NCBI RefSeq assembly: GCF_001787335.1 | Contig: NZ_CP014676.1 | Span: forward strand, 38,456 to 102,455 | DNA: 64,000 nucleotides | Direction: 5' to 3' | From: Kozakia baliensis | GTDB taxonomy: Bacteria; Pseudomonadota; Alphaproteobacteria; Acetobacterales; Acetobacteraceae | In this document: in pieces, positions 27,318 through 36,582 of the stretch | Position numbering within the stretch: the first letter of the stretch is position 1 | Layout of the letters: each line of letters starts with the position of its first letter | Translations under genes and position numbers: made by a program | Notes under the pieces: model-generated | Databases searched by the model: none | What the model saw: only the letters and a program-made list of their open reading frames with translations | What the model was told of the DNA's origin: nothing

Positions 27318-28283
27318 ATGGTTTCAATAATGGGTATTGATCACATTAATCTGGCGAATCTCGATCTCAATCTTCTGGTTGCGTTCGACGCACTGTTGGA
27401 GATGAAAAACGTTACCCTCGCAGGCAAGCTCATGGGCATCGGACAGTCAGCCATGAGTCACAATCTCGCGCGGCTGCGCGTCATATTCGGGGATGAGTTG
27501 CTGACCCGCCGTGCAGGAGGAATGCAAAGAACACCACGCGCCGAAGCTCTCAGGCTTCCGGTGCGCGAGGCATTGCTCGGCGTGCAGACGTTGCTTGGAC
27601 GTGAGGCGACTTTCGACCCTGCAACGGCTGATCGACTGTTTCGGATCGCCATGCCCGACAGCGTCGAGATGCTGGTCATGCCGCGTCTTCTCGCAGATAT
27701 CAGGCGATCGGCACCGGGGATTCGTCTACGTATCTACAATATCGACCCAGAGGATGTTCTGCACGCACTCGATGAGGACAGGATCGACCTCGGCATCGGT
27801 ATCGGGCCGTTCGGCAACGCCCAGACCCATCACCGGAGACGTCTCTTGATGTCGGATGATTATGTGACGCTCTTCAACCCGGCTCTGACGGAACTGAAGT
27901 CACCGCTTTCTCTTCCGGACTTCCTGAAATTTCCCCATTTGCTCACCAGTTTGCGGTCAGGCGAGCATGGCGTTGTGGACAGGGCGCTTTCGGAAATCGG
28001 CCTGAGCCGGACAATAGCCGTCACGACGCCGCGTTTCATGAGCGTGGCTCCGCTGGTAGCGAGTGCCCCCGTTCTGGCAACGATGCACCATGGGCCAGGA
28101 CAGATGCTTGCGGATATTTTCGGACTGACGACGAGTCCGCCGCCGGTAGTACTGTCAAATGTCAGTATCGAAATGCTCTGGCACGCGTCCTACGGTGATG
28201 ATCAAGCCCACCGTTGGTTACGCATGACGTTGCTGGACATTGCGCGGCCGACTGAGTCAGATGCTGTTGGGCGTGCTAACTGA
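27318..28283 (+). CDS. LysR-family regulator divergent from phi-hps
   Basis: 321 aa (ATG 27318; ATG 27330 is a possible alternative). HTH at about residues 10-70: LNLLVAFDALLEMKNVTLAG then IGQSAMSHNLARLRVIFGDE, the NodD/NahR-like subgroup, followed by a substrate-binding domain (VEMLVMPRLLADIRRSAPG). Its position back to back with phi-hps makes it the likely activator of formaldehyde fixation. Confidence 0.9.
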   Translation: MVSIMGIDHINLANLDLNLLVAFDALLEMKNVTLAGKLMGIGQSAMSHNLARLRVIFGDELLTRRAGGMQRTPRAEALRLPVREALLGVQTLLGREATFDPATADRLFRIAMPDSVEMLVMPRLLADIRRSAPGIRLRIYNIDPEDVLHALDEDRIDLGIGIGPFGNAQTHHRRRLLMSDDYVTLFNPALTELKSPLSLPDFLKFPHLLTSLRSGEHGVVDRALSEIGLSRTIAVTTPRFMSVAPLVASAPVLATMHHGPGQMLADIFGLTTSPPPVVLSNVSIEMLWHASYGDDQAHRWLRMTLLDIARPTESDAVGRAN

Positions 28284-28369
28284 TCAACGGTCAATCGACC
28301 TATTTTATCGAAAGATTAAAGTACTTTGGCTGCCGTGCATTTCCAAAACACCGTCAAAAGCTAAAAGCG

Positions 28370-28510
28370 GACATGCCACTTTCCGTCATTCCTTCCCAAT
28401 AGCTGACCTTCTACTCACCTCCCTGATCCGCCTGTCTGCTCAGTGATGCAGGAGCAGACAGGCGGCAGTCGCCTCATCGCGGACTTACAGGCGGTTTGGG
28501 GAGTTTCTCA
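28370..28510. repeat. Dispersed extragenic palindromic element, copy B
   Basis: Best copy: CCGCCTGTCTGCTC (28428-28441), 10-nt loop, GAGCAGACAGGCGG (28452-28465), a perfect 14-bp stem, followed by CAGTCGCC and, at the edge, AAAGCGGAC. It fills most of the 289-bp gap between the LysR gene and the GIY-YIG gene. Confidence 0.75.
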
Positions 28511-28572
28511 AAAGCGGACGCGAGGATGCCCGCTTCTGGCTTCGGAAGATCCAAACAGGCCACCTGCAGACC

Positions 28573-29781
28573 TCAAATTTTTACTATTTGCTGCGTCACA
28601 GCATCGTAACGGAAAAGGTGGAGTTTTCCCTCTTCGATCAGCTTGGCTGCCTGCCCCACATGTTCGGGAAGAACATAAAACCACTCTTTCGGTGATACCT
28701 TCTTACCAAACCGGTCGACGATGAACAGTTCGGCTGGCCGCGCCGCCATAAAAAAACGATGCAACAGATCCTCAACCTTATGGCGAGACAGGTTTTTCAG
28801 GCTGTAGGTCGCCACAATCTCTACCGGTGCAAGCAGGAAGGTTGGGTCATTTCGGGCATCCGCCACCCGGCGGGCAACGTCCTGACTGGTGACACCAATC
28901 TTGTGTAGGATCAGGCGCTTCTCCCGGATTGCAGGATCCTCGGAGTGTGAACGGGCAACATAGATCGTGCCAGAGAGTTCAAGCTGGTCATTCTCCCACT
29001 CTATATCGACTGGACCGAGACCCACCCTCTGCACCGTACGGGCGGTCTTGTCTTCAGTAAGGGATTTCCGAAAGGACGACATCAACGGGTCGCTCTCGGT
29101 CCCGTTCGAGAAAATAACCCGCAGGCGATGATCGCGCGAACCGCCCCGAGCCGTCATCTCCGACTTTTCGGCAATCATGGCGAGCAGACCGTTGCGGATG
29201 AAGAAATCCCCCTCAATCGGCTCGATCACCACCCTTTTTCGCAGAGGTCTTGCCTTACGCTCCCCCGTTTCCAGTCCATGCTGCACTGCCTCGAACCGCT
29301 CACGGAACCGCTCAAAATCTCGGCACGGCACAAAATCGGCACGGTGATCGGGCACAATCCGTTCAATCGATGGTGTGGTGTGTTCAAACGCAATCAGGGA
29401 AGCATCAATACCCAAGTCTTCATCCGCAAAAATGTCATCAAGGCTCTGCGGAACAGCCTCATCGACAGGCTCCTCCTTCCAAGAGCGCGGCGGCTCCGTC
29501 GGCACCTTCTCAAGAAGGCCCAGTTGATCCGCCGCCCGCATGGCATCAGTCGGGGAGACTTTTACGGCCCCCCAGGTCATGGCCAGCCTCATTTCGTCAT
29601 GATCGGACGCATCCTCGTCAGGCAGATGCCCGGTTCGCTCAACAAAACGGGTAACATCCAATAGCACGGCAACGCCCGTGTCCTCGGCAAGCTTTACGCC
29701 CCGGCCCGTGCGTTGTTTCAGATCCAGCAGACCGAATTCATCAGGCTCGCTGAAAATAACATCCAGAGTTGGCCGGATCAT
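28573..29781 (-). CDS. GIY-YIG (T5orf172/Mug113-like) nuclease of a restriction-like cassette
   Basis: 402 aa. Residues 1-260 are uncharacterised, with an acidic N-terminal half. About 268-375 is a GIY-YIG-like domain of the T5orf172 type: GTIYVARS, then ILHKIGVTSQDVARRVADAR, then HKVEDLLHRFF and EWFYVLPEHV. Such domains cut DNA. The start overlaps the helicase stop by 4 bp (ATGA), so this is the last gene of the methyltransferase-helicase-nuclease operon and probably its cleavage subunit. Confidence 0.75.
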   Translation of the reverse strand: MIRPTLDVIFSEPDEFGLLDLKQRTGRGVKLAEDTGVAVLLDVTRFVERTGHLPDEDASDHDEMRLAMTWGAVKVSPTDAMRAADQLGLLEKVPTEPPRSWKEEPVDEAVPQSLDDIFADEDLGIDASLIAFEHTTPSIERIVPDHRADFVPCRDFERFRERFEAVQHGLETGERKARPLRKRVVIEPIEGDFFIRNGLLAMIAEKSEMTARGGSRDHRLRVIFSNGTESDPLMSSFRKSLTEDKTARTVQRVGLGPVDIEWENDQLELSGTIYVARSHSEDPAIREKRLILHKIGVTSQDVARRVADARNDPTFLLAPVEIVATYSLKNLSRHKVEDLLHRFFMAARPAELFIVDRFGKKVSPKEWFYVLPEHVGQAAKLIEEGKLHLFRYDAVTQQIVKI

Positions 29782-31883
29782 GGTTGTGCCGCCTCAAGCA
29801 GTCGCCGGGCCTTCTCGGTCTTCAGCCAAGCCAGCGCTTCCGCCATCCGCCGCTCCAGTGCGTTGGCCGAATGCACATTGGGCTCCCGCCCTTCCTGTGC
29901 CCGAAACGCCTTGATGCGCGGCCAAAGCGTGCGGGCTTCATCACCGCTCATGTTAATCCGCAAAGCCACCATGGCAGACTGCACATGCGCAAGGATCTCG
30001 GCGTTCAGGGATTTGGACGCAACCTCGAAGCGCTCTTGGAACACGTTTACGCTGTCGATCAACTCGATATCGATGTCCCGCACGTTGATGAACTTCTTCA
30101 CCATGGCCAGCAATGTGTTCGGAGCCATGCCCGGCTCCTCGTCTTCTGCCGCCACCGAATCGTGTTTCGTTTCTCCGGTTTTGGCATCAGCCAGGGCAGA
30201 AGCGCCAAACACCGATTGCGCCTCGGCAAAACCCTGTTCGGCCTCCCGCCGTGCCAGTGTCAGGACATTCATATGAGCCGCCAGATGCTGGCGGACGGAT
30301 TCCGTCTCCTCCGTATCCAAGGTCTCGTAACGCCGCTCGATAATATTCGTCAGAACCATCTGGGTAGCGACCTCTGGGGCGGTATCCGGTAACAGCACAC
30401 GGCGGTCCATTTCCTGATAGGCGGTCGCCATCAGGTCGTTCATGTCCTTCTCACAGATGGTGCGCGCGCGGTCCGTCGGCGGTTCCATCAGCCCCTTGAT
30501 GCCGATGGTAATATTGCCTTCCGCATCCGTTCCCATCGGGGCACGGACGTCCCCATCCTCCCGACGATAGAACTTCAGGTTCGGCGCCAGAACCTGCTCC
30601 ATCAGCAGTGAACCCGAGATGGCTTTCAGCATGTCGTTCACGGCGTCCGTTACCACGCTGGTCTCGACCCCTGGCTCGGCCACGAGGTTGGTGAACAGCG
30701 CCCTTTGTTTGCCCGGAGCATCACGCGTCGCCCGCCCAATAATCTGCACGATCTCGGTCAGTGACGAGCGATAGCCGATGGTCAACGCATGTTCGCACCA
30801 GACCCAGTCGAACCCTTCCTTCGCCATACCGAGGGCGATGATGATATCGACCTTTGCCCGGTCTGCCGCATCATCACGCTTGCCGTCCGCCCCCCTGATT
30901 TCGCGCGACAGGGCAGATTTCACGATATCCCGGCCTGGGCCGTCATCTACCAGATCGGCGATCTTCAGAAGGCGACCGCCCGGCGTCCGCACAAGGTCGA
31001 AGCCTGTTTCGGGCTCCCGTCCTTCATGCTTGCCAAGGAAGTCCAGAATGCGGCCAACCTCGTTGAACTTGTCATCAAACGCTTCAGACGACCCACGATG
31101 GGGAATATGAATGATCGTCTTCTGATCGGGGGACAAGACGCCCTCAAGGCCGTTAATGTAGTTTCCCTTGTAAAACTCATAATTGATGCCGAGCGCTTTG
31201 AGGAAAGCATAACTCTCCAGTTGCTCGTAATAGCTATAGGTGATTTTGGTGAAGCGGTCCTCGTCCTCTTCCCGCAGCACGGGGTCGGAGTCACCGCGGA
31301 AGTAGCTGCCCGTCATTGCCATGATGTGGCATTCGCCGCGGGTGATCAGGTTCCGCAGGATCACGCCCAGACGGTTATTGTCCGACGCCGAAACATGGTG
31401 GAATTCATCAATCGCGATAAAGCACCGGTCAAAGGCAGCAATCCCGTCGCCCTCCATGACGGCATCCACTCCGAAACGGAACGTGGCATGGGTGCAGACC
31501 AGAACCCGGGCATTACTCTGCAGGAAAGCCTGAAAAGCCTTGACCTTCTCCCTGCTTGCATCATCCCCCGTCAGGCAGAGATTCCAGCGTGGCTCGACCT
31601 CCCAATCAGCCTCGAACCCATAGCTGGTCAGGTCGGTTGAGCGGAACGACCCGCCGATCGAGGTTTCCGGCACGCAGACAATCGTCTTCTCCAGCCCCTG
31701 ATGGCGCAGCTTGTCTAGGGCCACGAACATCAACGCGCGACTCTTGCCCGCTGCGGGCGGCGCTTTTAGGAGCAGAAACTGCGCGGCCCTGGCTTCAAAG
31801 GTACGGGCCTGCATCGGGCGCTGCCCCAAAGCGTTCGTCTTGGCCGTGGAGGTGCCATAAGTGACGTTGAGCATCTCTGCCAT
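29778..31883 (-). CDS. DEAD/DEAH-box superfamily 2 helicase of the cassette
   Basis: 701 aa. Walker A KAPPAAGKSRAL at about residue 38, DEFH box (IAIDEFHHV) near 156, motif III-like MAMTGSY, and motif VI QIIGRATRDAPGK near 379, as in type I/III restriction translocases. The C-terminal ~300 residues are helical without a recognised domain. It is separated by 3 bp from the upstream methyltransferase and overlaps the downstream nuclease by 4 bp, so the three are made as one unit. Confidence 0.85.
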   Translation of the reverse strand: MAEMLNVTYGTSTAKTNALGQRPMQARTFEARAAQFLLLKAPPAAGKSRALMFVALDKLRHQGLEKTIVCVPETSIGGSFRSTDLTSYGFEADWEVEPRWNLCLTGDDASREKVKAFQAFLQSNARVLVCTHATFRFGVDAVMEGDGIAAFDRCFIAIDEFHHVSASDNNRLGVILRNLITRGECHIMAMTGSYFRGDSDPVLREEDEDRFTKITYSYYEQLESYAFLKALGINYEFYKGNYINGLEGVLSPDQKTIIHIPHRGSSEAFDDKFNEVGRILDFLGKHEGREPETGFDLVRTPGGRLLKIADLVDDGPGRDIVKSALSREIRGADGKRDDAADRAKVDIIIALGMAKEGFDWVWCEHALTIGYRSSLTEIVQIIGRATRDAPGKQRALFTNLVAEPGVETSVVTDAVNDMLKAISGSLLMEQVLAPNLKFYRREDGDVRAPMGTDAEGNITIGIKGLMEPPTDRARTICEKDMNDLMATAYQEMDRRVLLPDTAPEVATQMVLTNIIERRYETLDTEETESVRQHLAAHMNVLTLARREAEQGFAEAQSVFGASALADAKTGETKHDSVAAEDEEPGMAPNTLLAMVKKFINVRDIDIELIDSVNVFQERFEVASKSLNAEILAHVQSAMVALRINMSGDEARTLWPRIKAFRAQEGREPNVHSANALERRMAEALAWLKTEKARRLLEAAQP

Positions 31884-31886
31884 GGG

Positions 31887-34586
31887 TCAGGCCTTTGTTT
31901 TCAGTGTTGGGGTCTTCTTTTTGGAAGTCGCTTCGAGCGTTTTCACTTTGGCGGCGTAAAGCTTGAAGAGCTTTTCCAGTCGTTCGGTATCGTTGCGGAA
32001 CGGGCGGCCGATATACATGCTTTCCAACAGTTCATCGTTTTCCTGATGCACGGCGCGCAGATCGACCGGCATCTTGTCCGGATCATAAAGATCCGCGATC
32101 GTCTTCGGGTAGTGGGAATACCGGCATTTGAGAATCCGGCGCGCTGACGCTGACAGCGCCTCCAGTTGCTCTTCAGTGAATTTCGGCACCGGGAAGGTGT
32201 TGTAGACTAATTTCACTGAATACCTGAAACCATTACCTATGCGACCACCTACAGTCGCCAGCCAAAGCCGATGTATCTTAGATCCGAAAATAGCTAACAG
32301 ATACTCTTGACAGTCATAAACAGCAAAAGCTTCTTTACTTAAAACATTCCCGGAATCAAGTATGATTGCAGGTACATAATCTCGATCAGACGACTGAGAA
32401 TTTGGTATGGCGATGCAAGGTTTATTTTCGAATGTCGAGTAGCAAAATCGATGTGGTTTATTTGCGACTTTCTTGGCGTCTCTACCTGCACCTGATCTGT
32501 ATTTATTACACATCTCTAATCTAATTTTTATTTGATTGATATCAAGTGCTTCTGCCAGTTTATCGTCCGGTATCCACAAACAATACCGATCTCCGCCATC
32601 AATTAACTCGCTGCCTCCGACGTAAGGCAGGAGAAAATCTTTTGATCGCTCATCTTCTTTGAGCATCTCCTCTCTTTGGAATGCGGTGACCGAAAGATGC
32701 TTTCCATCGACAGGGTTGCTACCCATTACCATTGCAGGTAGATTAAATAGCTGATGATTTTCCGCCTTCACAGGTATATATTGAAACGGTATTAAGTAAG
32801 GACTTATCTCTGTCGTTGTCGTAATGGTATCTCCATCGATAAGGAGGCTCTGCTTGGGTTTGTTTTTTTCCATACCGATGATTGTTACCCATACTCCCGC
32901 ATTATCGGCCGCAGAATTTCTCCACATGAAAGGTGTATAAGCAAATTTTATCTGATAATTGAGCTTAAACAGAGCATCCCACAGGGGAGATACTTGCTCT
33001 CCTTGGCAAATGGAACTGGTAGCAACGAAAGAAAACGACCTAATTTTAAATTTTGCTGACTTAAAGAACCATACTGTAACATAGTCCAAAAGCAGTAAGT
33101 TTTCTAAATCATTGATGATCATATCTTCAGTCTGCCAAGATTCCCTCTTCTTTGCGCCACAATACGGTGGGTTTCCAACAATATATATATCGTCGTTTTC
33201 ATGAGAAAATGAACAAACGTTCTCCCAATCCAACCTAAGCGCATTCCCAGTGTAAATGCGCGCGGCATCCTTCAACGGCAGAGCCGCAGGGCAGCGCCCG
33301 AAAACCGCCTTGAAACTTGCGTTAGCCTGATACTCAGCGATGAACAGAGCCAGCTTGGCCGTTTCGGCGGCGAAATCCGAAATTTCAATGCCGCAGAAAT
33401 GATCGATCTTGATGCGTGAGAACAGTTCGCTGGTGCCCATCGCATTGCGACTGTCAATCTCTTCAAGGCGCTGTAATATCTTTGTCTCACGCGCGCGCAG
33501 CTCGCGATAGGACACCACAAGGAAGTTCCCCGATCCGCAGGCCGGATCGAACACCCGCATACGGGACATGCGCTCCAGAATCTGGAGCAGGGCGCGGGCA
33601 CGGTCCCAGCCTTTCGCGATTTCCGCGTCCAGATCATCGAGAAACAGCGGCCCGATAACCTTCATGATGTTTGGCACGGAGGTGTAGTGCATGCCCAGCT
33701 CGGCCCGCTGCTTCGGGTCGGCAACGGACTGGATCATGGAGCCGAAAATGTCCGGATTGATCTTGCGCCAATTCAAGCCGCAAGCTTCGCGCAGATAGCG
33801 GAAGGAAACGGTGTCGAAGCGCGGTGCGTCGATCGTGCCAGCAAACAGGCCGCCATTCACATACTCCAGCTCGCTGGTCCATGCTGGGAGGTCTGTGCGT
33901 TTGTGTCGCGGCAGGTTCATTGCGCGGAACGCTGCAATGATCGCTCTGTCGGCCTCCTCGCCCTTGTCACCTGCATAGGTAAAGATCAGGCGGGAGAACT
34001 GGTGTTCCGGGAAGATGCCCACGTCTTCGGAGAACATGCAGAAGATCAGCCGCATCATGAGCTGGTTCATCTCATGGCGGCGGTCGGCACCGGCCCAGTC
34101 CGGGTTCGCGCGGGTCAGCGCATCATACAGTTTGGCAAGCTTGCCAGTCGCCTTCACATCGATGGGGTTTTCTTCCACCGCGCGATACCGCTCCTTGCCC
34201 GCCGCGGGGAGGAAGAAACCGAATTGGTCGCCTAGCTCCGAAAAGGTACAATGCAGCGTGTCACCCGAGGCAAAATGCTCGGCCGCGATCGTCTCGCCGT
34301 CAGTTGCGAGCAGTATGGCGGGTTTCGACGTTCCAGTCTTTTTCGAGGTCCGGAGTTGGTCAAGGGTGACATCACTTTGTCCGGCGGAAGCTGGGGCGTA
34401 ATGGAACCGCTTGCCGAAAAGCACTCCGCCCGGAAGATCCGACTTGTTGGTTGAACCGTTGCGTAATTTTGAGATCGCCGCCTGAGCGGCGTCGGTGGCT
34501 TCGGCAAAAGCGAAAGGAAATTCGTCTGGTTCAAAGGGTGCCGCAGCGATCGTCGCCAACGCTTCGTAGATTTCAGTCGGGTTCAT
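31887..34586 (-). CDS. Class I DNA adenine-type methyltransferase, MmeI-like
   Basis: 899 aa. SAM motif I VFDPACGSGNFLV at about residue 343 and catalytic NPPY (VGNPPYCG) at about 471, the signature of N6-adenine methyltransferases. The order (helical N-terminus, MTase core, target-recognition domain, helical end with SARRILKCR) resembles MmeI-type type IIG enzymes, but I see no PD-(D/E)xK nuclease in the N-terminal 150 residues. The C-terminal half (32220-33250) is much richer in A+T than both flanks, which suggests an exchanged recognition domain. It heads the operon with helicase and GIY-YIG nuclease. Confidence 0.88.
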   Translation of the reverse strand: MNPTEIYEALATIAAAPFEPDEFPFAFAEATDAAQAAISKLRNGSTNKSDLPGGVLFGKRFHYAPASAGQSDVTLDQLRTSKKTGTSKPAILLATDGETIAAEHFASGDTLHCTFSELGDQFGFFLPAAGKERYRAVEENPIDVKATGKLAKLYDALTRANPDWAGADRRHEMNQLMMRLIFCMFSEDVGIFPEHQFSRLIFTYAGDKGEEADRAIIAAFRAMNLPRHKRTDLPAWTSELEYVNGGLFAGTIDAPRFDTVSFRYLREACGLNWRKINPDIFGSMIQSVADPKQRAELGMHYTSVPNIMKVIGPLFLDDLDAEIAKGWDRARALLQILERMSRMRVFDPACGSGNFLVVSYRELRARETKILQRLEEIDSRNAMGTSELFSRIKIDHFCGIEISDFAAETAKLALFIAEYQANASFKAVFGRCPAALPLKDAARIYTGNALRLDWENVCSFSHENDDIYIVGNPPYCGAKKRESWQTEDMIINDLENLLLLDYVTVWFFKSAKFKIRSFSFVATSSICQGEQVSPLWDALFKLNYQIKFAYTPFMWRNSAADNAGVWVTIIGMEKNKPKQSLLIDGDTITTTTEISPYLIPFQYIPVKAENHQLFNLPAMVMGSNPVDGKHLSVTAFQREEMLKEDERSKDFLLPYVGGSELIDGGDRYCLWIPDDKLAEALDINQIKIRLEMCNKYRSGAGRDAKKVANKPHRFCYSTFENKPCIAIPNSQSSDRDYVPAIILDSGNVLSKEAFAVYDCQEYLLAIFGSKIHRLWLATVGGRIGNGFRYSVKLVYNTFPVPKFTEEQLEALSASARRILKCRYSHYPKTIADLYDPDKMPVDLRAVHQENDELLESMYIGRPFRNDTERLEKLFKLYAAKVKTLEATSKKKTPTLKTKA

Positions 34587-34787
34587 GTAAGGCCTTGGTG
34601 TCGAGCGTGGGTCATGAGCGTCAATAATGCGGCAACGCTAGCGCAATCTTACGTGACATGCGACAGGCCAACACCAATGACTCAGGGATACAGGATTGCA
34701 ATTTGTACTTCGGCGTTAGGGCGTCCGTTATTGTGGCTTCATCGCCGCAAAGCAGACTTTCCGCTCTCCCCCCATTGCCGTCTTTAA

Positions 34788-36227
34788 TTATTCACCGATC
34801 AGTGACCAGAATCCCAGCTTGCGCTTATGCTGCACTTTCAAGCGGATCATAAAGGCTTCATGGGTTTCCATGCCGTTTGTCGCTGTCAGCATTTGTGCAA
34901 GCAGCTGACAGGAGGCGAGATCCTTCGCTGCATAGGAATAATAGCGGGAAAGCGCCTTATTCAGCACGACCTCGACCAGCAGGCGGTAAAGAAGGGTCGC
35001 CTCATTGGGATACGATTCAGACAGACGATCCGCAGCCGGACGGAGTGTCCCGTAATCACGCCCGTCCAGTTCTGCCGTATGCTCCCGCACGAGACGGGCA
35101 GCGGCGTCGAGCGCTGGCCATTCAAGAAGAGTAGAAAGGGCTACGCCCCTGACCGGGAAATTACGGATGTGATTAAGTGCCTGTTCTTCAGCATCGATCG
35201 CATCGTAATCGCTGAGATGGCGTTGGTATGCCCGCCAGTGCGGCAGGCTCAGGCGTTCCTGAAAGACTTTCCATCGCAGGGACTGGGCTGCGTCGCGGTC
35301 GCCCACGGCTTCGCACGCTTCGATCCGAAGATCGTCGTTTTCCCAACGGAACCGGGACGTCTCATCGGCCTCCCGGTCGAGCCATTCGAGCGCCTCCTGG
35401 GCGCGTCCCTTGTCCAGCAGGCGGCGTGCAACATCACCGATATAGGCGGGTTGACGGTCACTCAGGCCAACCGCGTCAATATAGGCATCAACGTCGCCTA
35501 CGGCATCGGCCAGATCCCTCATGTGACCGAGGGTCTGCATACGCGCGATGTCGGCACGGTAATCCTCTTTCCCCTTGGTAACCGGGAGTTTGTGAAGTCG
35601 TGTGAGGAGCGCAGTCCTGAGCATGGCCGCGCCTGCCGTACCCAGCGCCTCACCGCACGACGCGATCAGGTGGTCACACGTGCCATACCCATCCGCATCG
35701 AGAAGCGTGAGCAGATCCCTGACAGTGACAGCCGGATCCCGGCCAGCCTGTCGTCCCCAGAGGGTGCCAAGGTCGGAGGCCGCTTCGCGAAACACGTCTG
35801 ACAGATAACCGGAACTGTCATCAGAGCGCTCATAGACGGAAGGAGCAAGTTCCACGAGAAGACGCATCGCGGAAATGGCCTGCCCGACATCCGTCATCGC
35901 AACATCATCGAGAATGGAGCGTCGCAGGGTGTCGAGTTCCGTGGCGAGGGGTTTGATCCGGTCCCAGGGCAGGAAACCACGGGAGCGCTGAATCGTTCGC
36001 AGCCTCTTTTCGATCTCCTTGCCGAGTTTGTCTTTCGCATGGGTGGCTGTCAGCGCCATGCGCAGCTTCCGGGTGAGCACGGCATCCTGTTCCGAAAGTT
36101 CGACCAGAAGGTCCGCAAGCCGATCCGCACCAAGAGCTTTCAGATTCTCTTTCGTGACGGTTGTGCCGACTTTCGCGGAAGCGGCGGATTTGCGGGTGGC
36201 AGGTTTTGTAGAAGGAGTGCGGGCCAT
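34788..36227 (-). CDS. DUF6880-like helical repeat protein
   Basis: 479 aa, all helical. Basic Ala/Ser/Lys-rich N-terminus, then TPR-like repeats (for example RRLLDKGRAQEALEWLDREA). It matches my memory of DUF6880 proteins, with LLEWPALDAAARLV and a C-terminal YPNEATLLYRLLVE. Function unknown. It is 200 bp upstream of the methyltransferase operon on the same strand but not tightly coupled, so membership of the defence unit is doubtful. Confidence 0.65.
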   Translation of the reverse strand: MARTPSTKPATRKSAASAKVGTTVTKENLKALGADRLADLLVELSEQDAVLTRKLRMALTATHAKDKLGKEIEKRLRTIQRSRGFLPWDRIKPLATELDTLRRSILDDVAMTDVGQAISAMRLLVELAPSVYERSDDSSGYLSDVFREAASDLGTLWGRQAGRDPAVTVRDLLTLLDADGYGTCDHLIASCGEALGTAGAAMLRTALLTRLHKLPVTKGKEDYRADIARMQTLGHMRDLADAVGDVDAYIDAVGLSDRQPAYIGDVARRLLDKGRAQEALEWLDREADETSRFRWENDDLRIEACEAVGDRDAAQSLRWKVFQERLSLPHWRAYQRHLSDYDAIDAEEQALNHIRNFPVRGVALSTLLEWPALDAAARLVREHTAELDGRDYGTLRPAADRLSESYPNEATLLYRLLVEVVLNKALSRYYSYAAKDLASCQLLAQMLTATNGMETHEAFMIRLKVQHKRKLGFWSLIGE

Positions 36228-36417
36228 GAATGCAGATTATGACAGCGACACAGGGGACGCAATCAAATGCCGTTGCCAGGAAAAAGAGGAAGAAAGCTAA
36301 TGGCTCCGCCCTCGCGCCGGCAAGGGTGCGCGTCAGCGCGCTGACGCCGCCCGACGGGGTTTCCCCGATTTTCCGTAAGCGTCCGGTTCTCACATGCTTG
36401 AAGGCCGCTTACGCCCT

Positions 36418-36568
36418 GATTGTGTTGAAAAAGTCTCGCCCGACCCTCTGTCTGAAATTTAGGTTCGAAACCGTAACGTATAGAGTATTGTAATCATGTG
36501 TAATTTTCATTCCGAATTGCATACGAAATCAAGGTCGGATACCTTAAACTGACTTTTTCAACACAATC
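36418..36568. mobile_element. MITE-like element with 18-bp perfect terminal inverted repeats
   Basis: GATTGTGTTGAAAAAGTC at 36418-36435 and its complement at 36551-36568 bound a 151-bp AT-rich segment with no ORF. Ends of the type TGTTGAAAAAGTC are familiar from transposase-encoding insertion sequences, so this is probably a non-autonomous derivative. No clear target duplication is seen. Confidence 0.7.
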
Positions 36569-36582
36569 CCCCCATCGCCGCC

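Noticed and set aside
34788..36227. DUF6880 gene as fourth member of the methyltransferase cassette
   Set aside because: It is separated by a 200-bp gap with no coupling, so membership is not supported.
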